NCBI RefSeq assembly: GCF_009793335.1 | Contig: NZ_WING01000001.1 | Location: forward strand, 7,254,001 to 7,318,000 | Direction of reading: 5' to 3' | Origin: Actinomadura sp. J1-007 | GTDB lineage: Bacteria > Actinomycetota > Actinomycetes > Streptosporangiales > Streptosporangiaceae | DNA: 64,000 bases | Shown: positions 48,153-56,356 of the stretch, in pieces | Position numbering within the stretch: the stretch's first letter is position 1 | How the letters are laid out: the number at the start of each line of letters is the position of its first letter | Notes under the pieces: generated by a model | The model's database searches: none | What the model was told of the DNA's origin: nothing | What the model saw: only the letters and a program-made list of their open reading frames with translations | Program-made: the position numbers and the translations under genes

Positions 48153-49514
48153 TCAGTGGAGGTCGTCCAGTGCGGCTTCCACGGCCCGGTGGAAGGTCGG
48201 ATAGGTGTAGATCATGTGCTTGAGGCGGTCGGTGGGCGTCTCGGTGTGGACGGCGATGTTCAGCCCGTACAGCACCTCGCCCCCCGCGGGACCGGCCGAG
48301 GTGGCGCCGACCAGGACGCCGCGGTCGGCGTCCTCGACGAGCCTGATGAACCCGTCGTTGCCGGGCCCGTGGACCAGGCCGCGCGCGGAGGAGGCGATCA
48401 GCACAAGACCCGTGCGCACGCGCATGCCCTGGTCACGGGCCTGCCGCTCGGTCAGCCCCACGGCCCCGATCTCGGGGTCGGTGAACGTGACCCGGGGGAG
48501 CGCCCGGTAGTCGGCGTCGGGGCCGGGCCGGCCGAGGATGTCGAGGACGGCGATCCGCGCCTGATACATCGAGACGTGGGTGAAGGCGCCGTGGCCGGTG
48601 ATGTCGCCGACCGCCCAGAGCCGTTCTCCTGCTCGCATCTGCCCGTCGGTGCGCACGGCCGGCGCGGCGGGGTCGAGGCCCAGCGTGCCGACACCCAGGG
48701 CCGCCAGGTCCGCGCGGCGGCCCGTCGCGACCAGCAGGCGTTCGGCGCGCAGCGGTTCCAGACCGCCTTCGAGCAGGACCTCGAACGTCGTCCCGTCATG
48801 GTCGATCTGGGCGGCTCGGGCACCGGTGCGCACGGAGACCCCATCGGCCCGCAGTGCCCGCGCGGCCAGTTCCCCGGCTTCCGGTTCCTCTCGGGCGAGC
48901 AGCCGGTCCCCGCCTTCCAGGACGGTGACCGCGCATCCGAAGCGGGCGAAGACCTGGGCGAGTTCCACGCCGATCGCGCCGCCGCCGAGCACCAGCATCG
49001 AGGCGGGGATCTCCTCGGCCGCGATGGCGTCCCGGTTCGTCCAGTAGGGCGTCTCCGCCAGCCCCGGCACCGGGGGGATGCGGGGGCCCGTCCCGGTGGC
49101 CAGAACGACGCCGCGCCCGGCCCGGAACGTGCGGTCGCCCACGGTCACCCGGCCCGGTCCCGCGAGCCGTCCCTTCCCGCGGACCGGCCGCACACCCTTG
49201 GCCGCCAGGCGGTCGGCCGCCGCCCGGTCGTCCCAGCCGCCAGTGGCCTCTCGCCGAACGCGCTCGGCGACCCGGCTCCAGTCGGGTACCGCCTTCACCT
49301 CACCGGCCAACTCGGATACGCGACCGGCCTCGGCGAGCACGTTCCCGGCGCGGATCATCATCTTGCTGGGGATGCATCCCCAGTACGGGCACTCGCCTCC
49401 GATGAGCTCGGCCTCCACTCCGACCACGTTCAGCCCCGCTTCGGCCAGCGTCCCCGCGGCGAACTCGCCGCCCGGCCCCAGCCCCACGACCACCACATCG
49501 ACCTCTTCTGTCAT
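48153..49514 (-). CDS. FAD-dependent pyridine-nucleotide disulfide oxidoreductase
   Basis: 453 residues related to mercuric reductase and dihydrolipoamide dehydrogenase. FAD fold VVVVGLGPGGEFAA; redox-active pair in ECPYWGCIPSK; NAD-binding VLGGGAIGVELAQVFARFG; second FAD motif WAVGDITG. The C-terminal dimerisation domain carries TFTDPEIGAVGLTE, but the usual HPT motif reads TYPTFHRAVE, so the His-Glu base is only partly conserved. ATG 49514 has AAGGAG 11 bases upstream and overlaps the STAS gene stop. Confidence 0.88.
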   Translation of the reverse strand: MTEEVDVVVVGLGPGGEFAAGTLAEAGLNVVGVEAELIGGECPYWGCIPSKMMIRAGNVLAEAGRVSELAGEVKAVPDWSRVAERVRREATGGWDDRAAADRLAAKGVRPVRGKGRLAGPGRVTVGDRTFRAGRGVVLATGTGPRIPPVPGLAETPYWTNRDAIAAEEIPASMLVLGGGAIGVELAQVFARFGCAVTVLEGGDRLLAREEPEAGELAARALRADGVSVRTGARAAQIDHDGTTFEVLLEGGLEPLRAERLLVATGRRADLAALGVGTLGLDPAAPAVRTDGQMRAGERLWAVGDITGHGAFTHVSMYQARIAVLDILGRPGPDADYRALPRVTFTDPEIGAVGLTERQARDQGMRVRTGLVLIASSARGLVHGPGNDGFIRLVEDADRGVLVGATSAGPAGGEVLYGLNIAVHTETPTDRLKHMIYTYPTFHRAVEAALDDLH

Positions 49515-50140
49515 TTCGCTCTCATCTCCTTGGGAGCCGTTCCGGCCGTGCATGTCCTGGTGGCCTCGGCCGACATACCGTCAGGCAGGGTGCTTCGCCG
49601 CGGGGCGCGGGACCGTCCCGGCATGACCAGGACGGCGGCCAGCGCCTGCTGGACCGTGGTGTGGACGGGGATGTGGTCGCCCAGCCTCAGCACGTCGAAG
49701 ACGCGGGCGACCAGCGGGGACGGCGCCGCGACCCGCACGGTGGTGCCGTGTGCGCCGGCCGCCAGGTGGGCGTCCACCAGGACCTTGACGCCGCTGGAGT
49801 CCAGGAAGGCCACCTCGGTCAGGTCGAGCGCGAGGTGCCGCCCGCGGTCGGGCCGGGCGTGCCGCTCGCAGTAGCCGCGCAGCTGCGGCGCGGTGGCGAT
49901 GTCGATCTCACCGGCGATGGCGATCAGCGTGACGCGGTCCAGCAGGACACGGTGATCGATCTGCAACTCGATCCCCCGGTCCGGCTGGACGTCGTGGAGG
50001 GTGCGGCGGGCCAGGGCGATGGGATCGAGCGAGCGGCACGGCGCCGCCTCCTCCCAGTGCGAGGTCGTCTTGGTCAGGGCCGCACCCGCGCGGGGAAGGG
50101 CCGTCCCGCGTGGTCTGCCGGTGCCGTCGTTGGCCGTCAC
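49511..50140 (-). CDS. STAS-domain protein (anti-sigma-factor antagonist type)
   Basis: 209 residues. The STAS domain spans about 70-165 (VTLIAIAGEIDIATAPQLR, then LDLTEVAFLDSSGVKVLVDAH), with the DSSG serine that anti-sigma kinases phosphorylate. Flanking N- and C-terminal tails are low-complexity. GTG 50140 is chosen because GGAGG lies just upstream. It sits between an ECF sigma gene and the oxidoreductase and is coupled to the latter. It may tie the unit to stress signalling. Confidence 0.85.
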   Translation of the reverse strand: MTANDGTGRPRGTALPRAGAALTKTTSHWEEAAPCRSLDPIALARRTLHDVQPDRGIELQIDHRVLLDRVTLIAIAGEIDIATAPQLRGYCERHARPDRGRHLALDLTEVAFLDSSGVKVLVDAHLAAGAHGTTVRVAAPSPLVARVFDVLRLGDHIPVHTTVQQALAAVLVMPGRSRAPRRSTLPDGMSAEATRTCTAGTAPKEMRAK

Positions 50141-50171
50141 TGTTCCTCCAGTCACTGCTTCGTTCTCAGGG

Positions 50172-50219
50172 CGACATCAACAACGGTGGCCGGAACGGGT
50201 ACGGGGTGAGACCCGGGTG
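50172..50219 (-). promoter_or_regulatory. Shared promoter-like element, copy B
   Basis: Read leftward: CACCCGGGTCTC, later TTCCGGCCACCGTTGTTGAT and GTCG. It has the same spacing as copies A and C, is slightly less conserved and lies about 32 bases upstream of the STAS start. Confidence 0.5.
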
Positions 50220-50306
50220 AGCCACTGGGCGGGACCCTGGGGTCGGTGACACTTCCCGGGAGCGCGAGAGCCCGACAGAACCGGGCACAAGATCCGCCGA
50301 TGGGTG

Positions 50307-50318
50307 TCACACGTGTGA
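50307..50318. promoter_or_regulatory. Perfect 12-bp palindrome, candidate operator
   Basis: TCACACGTGTGA lies in the gap between the sigma-factor stop and the STAS start, about 170 bases upstream of the STAS gene. Perfect dyads of this kind are often dimeric-repressor sites. No regulator can be named. Confidence 0.35.
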
Positions 50319-50390
50319 GGGCCGCCTTGTCGAACGAGGTGTACGCCCTCGCATCCGGTCGGGCCCGACCTCCGGCGCTCCGCATCCGGG

Positions 50391-51149
50391 TCACGCCACG
50401 CGGTCGCCGTACAGGACCGCTGCCTCCGCCGCGCCCCTGCCGCGGCCGGTGAACGGGTTGGCGGCGTCCGCGGCGAAGAGGTCCTCAAGGGCCGCGGTGT
50501 TCCCGGTCTGGGCGGCGCTGAGGAAGACCTCCACGAGGCGGCGGTGCTCCGTCCTGTCGATCGGCACGCGTCGCGTCGAGGTCAGGTGCTTGCGGGCACG
50601 GCTCACGAGCTGGCGGGTGTTGGCCGGGCTGACCTGGAGGATCTCCGCGATCCGCGGGTAGGGGTAGTCGAACGCCTCGCGCAGGATGTAGGCGGCCCGT
50701 TCGGTCGGGGTGAGCCTCTGGAGCAGCAGCAGGAGCGCGAGTTCGAGCGCCTCGCCCCGTTCGGCCGCGAGGGCGGGGTCGGTGCCGGTGTCGACGGGTT
50801 CGGGCAGCCAGGGACCGATGTAGGTCTCCCGCCGCGACCGGGCGGACTTGGTGATGTTGATGGCGAGCCGCGTGGTGATCAGGGCCAGGAAGGCCGTCGG
50901 GTTCGCGATGGCCGGACGGTCGGCGTCCTGCCAGCGCAACCAGGTGTCCTGGACGACGTCCTCGGCTTCGGTGACGCTGCCGAGCATCCGGTAGGCGATA
51001 CCGAACAGGCGCGGGCGCGCCCGCGTGAAGACGGAGGCGGCCTCTTCGAGCGTGCCGTCCGGCCACTCAGGGTCTGGCCGCACATCCGCAGGCGCCTTCC
51101 CCGCGCCCGCGATCTTCTGCGCCGCCGGCACCTGTACGTGCTTGGTCAT
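50391..51149 (-). CDS. ECF sigma factor, SigJ/ECF41-like with shortened tail
   Basis: 252 residues. Region 2 is ASVFTRARPRLFGIAYRMLGSVTEAEDVVQDTWLRW; region 4 is LTPTERAAYILREAFDYPYPRIAEILQVSPANTRQLVSRARKHL. ECF41 proteins normally carry a ~100-residue SnoaL-like domain that tunes activity. Here only its first helix (HRRLVEVFLSAAQTGNTAALEDLFA) remains before an unrelated short end. GGAAAGGA lies upstream of ATG 51149. Loss of the tail may change its control. Confidence 0.88.
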   Translation of the reverse strand: MTKHVQVPAAQKIAGAGKAPADVRPDPEWPDGTLEEAASVFTRARPRLFGIAYRMLGSVTEAEDVVQDTWLRWQDADRPAIANPTAFLALITTRLAINITKSARSRRETYIGPWLPEPVDTGTDPALAAERGEALELALLLLLQRLTPTERAAYILREAFDYPYPRIAEILQVSPANTRQLVSRARKHLTSTRRVPIDRTEHRRLVEVFLSAAQTGNTAALEDLFAADAANPFTGRGRGAAEAAVLYGDRVA

Positions 51150-51274
51150 GAGCGGTTGTCCTTTCCGTCCTGCTGCGCGGCGGGAATGTCGGCGACCGGG
51201 GACGGGGTCTCCCGCCACGGCGCCGCCTCACGGACGAGCCGTTCTGCGCCGCGGGCCCCGATCGACGTTCCGGC

Positions 51275-51322
51275 CGATACCGATCACCGTCGCCGGGCCA
51301 GGTAGGGAAAGGCACCAGGGTG
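51275..51322 (-). promoter_or_regulatory. Shared promoter-like element, copy C
   Basis: Read leftward: CACCCTGGTGCC, later TGGCCCGGCGACGGTGATCG and ATCGG. It lies about 126 bases upstream of the ECF sigma start. Its presence before a sigma gene suggests autoregulation (inference). Confidence 0.55.
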
Positions 51323-51408
51323 ATCCCCTGGCCGATCCACCAGGGCGGCACCCGACCCCTGGGTGTGCCACACCGGTCGCCGGGCTAGGGGCGCCCCCCC
51401 TGAGCGCG

Positions 51409-51453
51409 ACACGGGCCGAGTCCCTGGTGCGGCACCAGGGACTCGGCCCGTGT
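51409..51453. terminator. Perfect 20-bp stem-loop
   Basis: ACACGGGCCGAGTCCCTGGT pairs exactly with 51434-51453 around the 5-base loop GCGGC. It directly follows the leftward operon that ends with the SDR scrap, so it is probably its terminator, unusually long and perfect. Confidence 0.65.
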
Positions 51454-51640
51454 TCAGATCCGCATCTCGGCGTTGTTCACCAGGACGTTCAGGGGGCGCC
51501 GAAGTGCTCGCCGGGCGCGGCGACCGCTGCTCGCACCGACTCCTGGCCGGTCACGTCCAGATCGCGGGGCAGGACCTCGCCGGGCGACTTGTGGGCCAGG
51601 GACTCCAACCGGTCGGCGCGGCGCGCCGCGCCCCGCCCGC
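51454..51640 (-). pseudogene. Fragment of a short-chain dehydrogenase
   Basis: Read leftward: RRADRLESLAHKSPGEVLPRD, LDVTGQESVRAAVAA and EHFGAP, then after a stop or shift NVLVNNAEMRI and a stop. These are the cofactor-selectivity, LDVT and NNAG parts of an SDR. The first strand and the whole catalytic half are absent. Confidence 0.65.
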
Positions 51641-51683
51641 GACGCCGGCCTCCGCCGCCGAGAGGGCCGGCCCGGCGGCCTCG

Positions 51684-53414
51684 CTATTCGACGAGCTTGC
51701 CGGTGGCGGAGACCTCGCGCATGAGCTCGGCGATCTCGGCGGGGATCTGCGGCAGGGGCTCGCGTTCGATCCGGCCGGGCCCCGACCACACCAGGTTGAC
51801 CCGCAAGGAGCTGTCGGTTTCGGGGTGGTCGGAGCGGTTGTGGCAGCCGCGCGTCTCGCGGCGTTCGAGTGCCGCCTCCAGCGTGGCGCGGGCGGCCAGG
51901 ACGGTGGACTTCAGATCGAAGGCGTGCGCGAGGTCCTGATAGCCGGCCAGGTCGGGATGGACGCCCAGGTCGCCCATCCGGGCCTCGATCGCCGCCAGCT
52001 CGACCAGCCCCTGACGCAGCCCCGCCTCGTCGCGGACGACGCCGCAGTGCTCGGTCATGACGTCCCGTACGGCGCGTTGCAGCGCCCGGACGTTCTCCGG
52101 GCCGTCGCACGCCAGCAGGTCGTCCACCTCCCGGCGGGCTTCGGTGAGCGCGGTCCCACCGCGCCTTTGGGTATCGCGGGACGCCGCGTGGGCGGCCGCG
52201 GCCGCCGCGGTGATCCGGCCGTACACCAGCAGCTCGATGAGGGAGTTGCCGCCCAGCCGGTTCGCGCCGTGCAGGCCGCTGGCGGCCTCCCCGATCGCGT
52301 ACAGGCCCTCGACGTCGGTGCCGTGGTCCTCCGGACGGACCCAGACCCCGCCCATCGAGTAGTGCGCGGTCGGGGCCACCTCGATGGGGTCCTTGGTGAT
52401 GTCGAGCATTTGCAGCTCCAGCAGCGTCTGGTAGACGCGCGGCAGCCGGGCCATGATCGTGTCCCGGGGCAGGTGCGACACGTCCAGCCGGACGCCGCCG
52501 GCCGGGGTGCCGCGGCCCTCCTTGATCTCGGTGTAGGCGGCCAGTGCGACCCGGTCTCGGGTGGACAGCTCCATCCGCTCGGGGTCGTAGCGGGCCATGA
52601 ACCGCTCCCCGAGATCGTTCAGCAGCCGTCCGCCCTCGCCGCGCGCCGCCTCCGACACCAGCGTGCCCGCCGCGTTCTCGGGCTCGATGAGGCCGGACGG
52701 GTGGAACTGCACGAGTTCGGGGTCGCGGATGCGGGCGCCCGCGAGCACGGCCAGGCGGAACGAGTCGCCGGTGTTCTCGTCGCGGCGGGACGAGGTGCGG
52801 CGCCAGATCCGGGTGTGCCCGCCGGTGGCCAGGATGATCGCGTCGGCGTGGATGACGTAGCGGGCACCGTCGTCCAGATCGAACCCGTAGGCGCCGAAGA
52901 CGGCGTTGTCGCGGACCAGCAGCCGGGTCACGCAGACGGTGTCCAGGATCGGCACCTTGAGCCGGGCCGCACGGTTGATCAGGGTGCGCTGGATCTCCAG
53001 CCCGGTGTAGTCGCCGCTGAAGGCGGTGCGCCGCCAGGTGTGGGCGCCGAAGAAGCGCTGCGAGATCCGCCCGTCGGCCTCGCGCGCGAACGGCATCCCG
53101 TACCGGACGAGGTCGTCGATGCCACGTGCCGCGTTCTCGGTCACGATCCGCACGGTGCGGGGGTCGGCCAGCAGGTAGCTCTCCTGAAGCGTGTCGGCGG
53201 CGTGCTGCCGCCAGGTGTCCTGCGGGTCCATCGTCGCCAGCGCCGCGTTGATGCCGCCGGCGGCGAGCGTGGTGTGCGCGTCGCCCTTCGGCCGCTTGCC
53301 GAGCGCGAGGACGCCCACGCCTCGTTCGGCGAGCTCGATCGCGGCGCGCAGCCCGGCTCCGCCGGTGCCGATCACCAGTACCGGCGTCGCGATCAGCCGT
53401 TCGGTGTCAGGCAC
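51684..53414 (-). CDS. Fumarate reductase/succinate dehydrogenase-like flavoprotein
   Basis: About 576 residues. FAD fold VLVIGTGGAGLRAAIELAERG, histidine-linked FAD region HTTLAAGGINAAL, substrate-domain HPSGLIEP and TAHYSMGGVWV, and arginine in HGANRLGGNSLIELLVYGR, all as in SdhA, FrdA or L-aspartate oxidase. The C-terminal helical domain is present. No SdhB iron-sulfur subunit lies nearby; the overlapping upstream gene encodes an iron-sulfur/ferritin protein that could pass electrons instead. The start is GTG 53414, overlapping the upstream gene by 8 bases; a GTG at 53462 is possible. Confidence 0.85.
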   Translation of the reverse strand: MPDTERLIATPVLVIGTGGAGLRAAIELAERGVGVLALGKRPKGDAHTTLAAGGINAALATMDPQDTWRQHAADTLQESYLLADPRTVRIVTENAARGIDDLVRYGMPFAREADGRISQRFFGAHTWRRTAFSGDYTGLEIQRTLINRAARLKVPILDTVCVTRLLVRDNAVFGAYGFDLDDGARYVIHADAIILATGGHTRIWRRTSSRRDENTGDSFRLAVLAGARIRDPELVQFHPSGLIEPENAAGTLVSEAARGEGGRLLNDLGERFMARYDPERMELSTRDRVALAAYTEIKEGRGTPAGGVRLDVSHLPRDTIMARLPRVYQTLLELQMLDITKDPIEVAPTAHYSMGGVWVRPEDHGTDVEGLYAIGEAASGLHGANRLGGNSLIELLVYGRITAAAAAAHAASRDTQRRGGTALTEARREVDDLLACDGPENVRALQRAVRDVMTEHCGVVRDEAGLRQGLVELAAIEARMGDLGVHPDLAGYQDLAHAFDLKSTVLAARATLEAALERRETRGCHNRSDHPETDSSLRVNLVWSGPGRIEREPLPQIPAEIAELMREVSATGKLVE

Positions 53415-55215
53415 GGTCGCGCCCCGTTCCGGGGTGACGGCTCGTGCCCGCGTGCTCTTCACGGAAGTCGATCCTGCGGTGCGTGCCGTCGCACAGCGGT
53501 TTGCCGGCGGAGTGGCCGCAGCGGCACAGGGTCATCCGGTTGCGGGTCTCCAGCGGCCGTCCGTCGGCGCGGTGCACCGGCACGCCGCCGGTGACCCACA
53601 GCGCGCTGGCCAGGCCGTCCTCCTCTTCGAGGACCGAGATGGCCTGCGGGAGGTCGGGCTCGATCGTCTCGCCTCCGCGCCGCAGGGCGTAGCTGTAGGA
53701 GCCGGAGGGGCAGTGCTCGATCCGCCCCATGATGTTGGAGCGGACGTCGCTGTCGCCGCTGTCGGCGAGCATCGCGGCGATCGGCTCGGTGCGCCCGATG
53801 CAGAACGCCGCGTGGACGCACAGCTCGCCGACGCGCTGCGCGGAGATGTTCACCCCGTCGTGCACGTGCTGGAGTTCCTTGTACGGCCGGACGTCGGCGG
53901 ACTCGGTGCCATCGAACCCGATCCGGGCGTGCGTCCCGTCGCAGAACGGCTTGGACCGCGAATGGCCGCAGCGGCACAGCGCGTAGATGTCCTCGGTCGG
54001 CAGGTCCTCGCCGGTCTGCCAGGTGAGCGCGCTGCCCCCGCCAGAGACGATCTTGCGCTTGCGCCTCAGCGGGACCCGGCCGTAGACCAGGTACGGGCCG
54101 TCGGGGAGCACCGCGATCCGCTGCGGGCTGTCCCCGGCGGTCCATCCGCGCTGCTCGGGCGGGACGTACTCGAACGTGGGACCGGCCACCGTGCCCTCGC
54201 CGTCGGGCATCCCCATCAGGGCCTCGGCCTGCGCCTTGAGCTTGTACATGGTGCCGATGGCGACCGCGAGCAGCCGCGGGCTTCCGTTGAACGCCTGCTC
54301 CAGCAGGTGCAGGAGGGTGCAGTAGGTCCGGTCGAACTCCTCCTGCGCCGTGCGGATCGCGCTGCCCGGCGCGTGGTCGGCGAGCCTCGGGTTGCGCCGC
54401 ATCGGGCGGACGCCCGCCAGGTCCACGCTGAACGGCTCGCCGGTGGGCCCGGACCGCGGGGTGTCGCCGCGGCGGTAGCGGCGGCCGGCCCTGAGCTCCT
54501 GGAACCGGTAGTAGTGGGCGACCTCGTCCCGGTCGGGGTGGTGGACGTCCTGGTCGCCGTCCCAGACCGCGCCCCGGGACGTGCCCTCGCCCTCCTCGAC
54601 GATCTCCTCCAGCGCGGCCAGCGCCGAGGCCAGATCGGTGACCGCGATCATCCGCCCGGCGGTGTGCCGGAAATGCCCGGCGTGGAGCTGGCGGGCCGGA
54701 TCGCCGGTGAAGACGTTCCGTTCGCCGAGCCGGTCGCACAGGCCGCGGAGGCCGTCCTCGATCGCCTCGTAGAACTGCCCGATCGTCTCGTAGCCGTCGC
54801 CCTCGGCGGGGGCGCCGGGCAGTGCCGGCCGTTCGAGCCGGAGGAACATGTCGAGCGCGTCGTCCCCGAACGGCAGCAGCGACAGCTCCAGCGAAGGGTC
54901 GCCGTGCGGCAGCCGCCGGGGATGCGGCGGCAGCATCTCCGGCGCGTCCAGCCGCGGGCGCCCGCCCACGGCGTTGAGCAGGTTCGCCGCCAGCGCCAGG
55001 TGAAGCATCTCCTCGACGAAGACGCCGGCCACCGCCTCGGCGGCGTCGGGGTTGCGTTCCGGATCGAGCGAGTAGAGCGCGCACAGGTACGGCGGAAGGG
55101 TCGCGTGTTCCAACTCGACGGCCCACTGCAAGTGCTCGCGGAGACCGTCGATCGTGGCGATCCGCGCGGACGGGACCGGAACGGGGGCATGCTGCCGCCC
55201 GGCTGGGTGTTCCAT
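53407..55215 (-). CDS. Multi-domain protein: ferritin-like (VioB/RebD type) + CDGSH + Fer4_19 + CDGSH
   Basis: About 602 residues. Residues ~20-260 are the ferritin-like domain found in iminophenylpyruvate-dimer synthases (HLQWAVELEHATLPPYLCALY, EEMLHLALAANLLNAVGG, DEVAHYYRFQEL). A CDGSH iron-sulfur site follows (CRCGHSRSKPFCDGTH), then a divergent single-cluster ferredoxin-like domain (CVHAAFC and HCPSGSYSYAL), then a second CDGSH site (CRCGHSAGKPLCDGTH). The chain thus carries a diiron site and three potential Fe-S sites. ATG 55215 is preferred; GTG 55251 is possible. Neither start has a strong ribosome site, so coupling to the upstream gene is likely. Confidence 0.82.
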   Translation of the reverse strand: MEHPAGRQHAPVPVPSARIATIDGLREHLQWAVELEHATLPPYLCALYSLDPERNPDAAEAVAGVFVEEMLHLALAANLLNAVGGRPRLDAPEMLPPHPRRLPHGDPSLELSLLPFGDDALDMFLRLERPALPGAPAEGDGYETIGQFYEAIEDGLRGLCDRLGERNVFTGDPARQLHAGHFRHTAGRMIAVTDLASALAALEEIVEEGEGTSRGAVWDGDQDVHHPDRDEVAHYYRFQELRAGRRYRRGDTPRSGPTGEPFSVDLAGVRPMRRNPRLADHAPGSAIRTAQEEFDRTYCTLLHLLEQAFNGSPRLLAVAIGTMYKLKAQAEALMGMPDGEGTVAGPTFEYVPPEQRGWTAGDSPQRIAVLPDGPYLVYGRVPLRRKRKIVSGGGSALTWQTGEDLPTEDIYALCRCGHSRSKPFCDGTHARIGFDGTESADVRPYKELQHVHDGVNISAQRVGELCVHAAFCIGRTEPIAAMLADSGDSDVRSNIMGRIEHCPSGSYSYALRRGGETIEPDLPQAISVLEEEDGLASALWVTGGVPVHRADGRPLETRNRMTLCRCGHSAGKPLCDGTHRRIDFREEHAGTSRHPGTGRDRA

Positions 55216-55264
55216 GGGTTTCTCGCTTCGGGTTTCGTGAGGTGGTGTCACAGGTGTGCGGGGA

Positions 55265-55501
55265 TCAGGCGCCTTCGCCGGTACGGTCCCGGCGGGAACG
55301 GGAGTGCGCCTCCAGCCCCTCGGCCGCGCCGAGGAGGTTGCGGAGCCCGACCTCCTCGCGTTCGACGTCGGCGGGATCGAACAGCCACTCCGAGGCCGGA
55401 AGCTCCGCTGCCCGCTCCGGGTCGCTCGACTCGGCGAGGCTCAGTTCCGCCTCGACCTCCACCTCGAACTCTGACTCGTTGCCACTGGTCGAAGTGCTCA
55501 T
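55265..55501 (-). CDS. 78-residue acidic small protein
   Basis: MSTSTSGNESEFEVEVEAEL, then SLAESSDPERAAELPASEWLFDPADVEREE and a more basic end (HSRSRRDRTGEGA). No cysteine, no membrane segment, no signal peptide. Its ATG overlaps the methyltransferase stop (ATGA). Length, acidity and place between a methyltransferase and an oxidoreductase resemble precursor peptides of modified-peptide pathways, but no core motif is evident. It could equally be a small chaperone or subunit. Confidence 0.65.
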   Translation of the reverse strand: MSTSTSGNESEFEVEVEAELSLAESSDPERAAELPASEWLFDPADVEREEVGLRNLLGAAEGLEAHSRSRRDRTGEGA

Positions 55502-56292
55502 CTGTCCTCCACACGGGATTGCTCGGAAGGCCGCCCGGCCGGACGGCCGGTCGCGTGGACCAGCTCCATGGAGATCTGCCCGGAGGCGAACAGGCGGACG
55601 AAGCTCTCGCTCTGGCGGACCGCCAGAGCGTGGGCGCGGTCGGCCCGGTGCCTCCCGGCGACGGCCGCGGCGACCCGTTCGACGCGCCGGGTCCACGACA
55701 GCGGCGCGTCACCGGGCCGTTCGATCCGTTCGACCAGGTCGAACCCCGCGCCGTCGAGCAGTTCGGCGAGCCGCCGCGGGGTGGGGAAGCTGTTGCCCTC
55801 CGGAGCCGCCGGGACGTCCGGGTCGCGGGCCACGACGACCAGCAGCCCCAGGGACGCCCCCGGCCGCAGCACCCGGTGGATCTCGCGGAGCACGGCCGCC
55901 TTGTCGCGCACGGTGTCCAGCACGCCCAGGCACCAGGCGGCGTCGACCGATCCGGGCCGCAGCGGGATCCGGGCGCCGTCCGCCGAGACGACCGGCAGGC
56001 CGAACAGCCGGGCGGCGGCCCGGCACGCGGCCGGCATCGGTTCCAGCAGGACCGGCCGGACCCCGAACCGCTCGGCCGCCCAGGCCGCCGGGCCCCCGAC
56101 ACCGGCGCCCACGTCCAGCAGAACGGACCCGGCCCGCAGCTCGCACGCCTCCGCCAGCCACGCCAGCGCGGCCGGGTTCGCGCTGCCGCGGCAGGCGGCC
56201 GGGATCGCGTACCGCTCCCCGAGCCGCTCGACGGCGTCGGCGGTCCATCCGGCGACGTCGTCGAACTCGGCGACCATCGCCGATGCGGTCAT
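55498..56292 (-). CDS. SAM-dependent methyltransferase
   Basis: 264 residues, class I Rossmann fold: LLDVGAGVGGPAAWAAERFG (SAM site), VVSADGARIPLRPGSVDAAWCLGVLDTV and LREIHRVLRPGASLGLLVVVA. The N-terminus (AGWTADAVERLGERYAIPAACRGSANPAALAWL) and the C-terminus are typical of small-molecule methyltransferases. GGAGGGG precedes ATG 56292. The substrate is unknown; it may be the product of the redox operon or the 78-residue peptide. Confidence 0.88.
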   Translation of the reverse strand: MTASAMVAEFDDVAGWTADAVERLGERYAIPAACRGSANPAALAWLAEACELRAGSVLLDVGAGVGGPAAWAAERFGVRPVLLEPMPAACRAAARLFGLPVVSADGARIPLRPGSVDAAWCLGVLDTVRDKAAVLREIHRVLRPGASLGLLVVVARDPDVPAAPEGNSFPTPRRLAELLDGAGFDLVERIERPGDAPLSWTRRVERVAAAVAGRHRADRAHALAVRQSESFVRLFASGQISMELVHATGRPAGRPSEQSRVEDR

Positions 56293-56356
56293 GGTGAGAC
56301 CCCTCCGTAAGGTCGAGCGCGTCGGCGTCCCCGGCGGCGCCGCCGTCGCGTGCCGG

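Noticed and set aside
53191..56310. 1039-codon rightward frame across the redox operon
   Set aside because: Antisense of three well-supported genes and without any recognisable domain.
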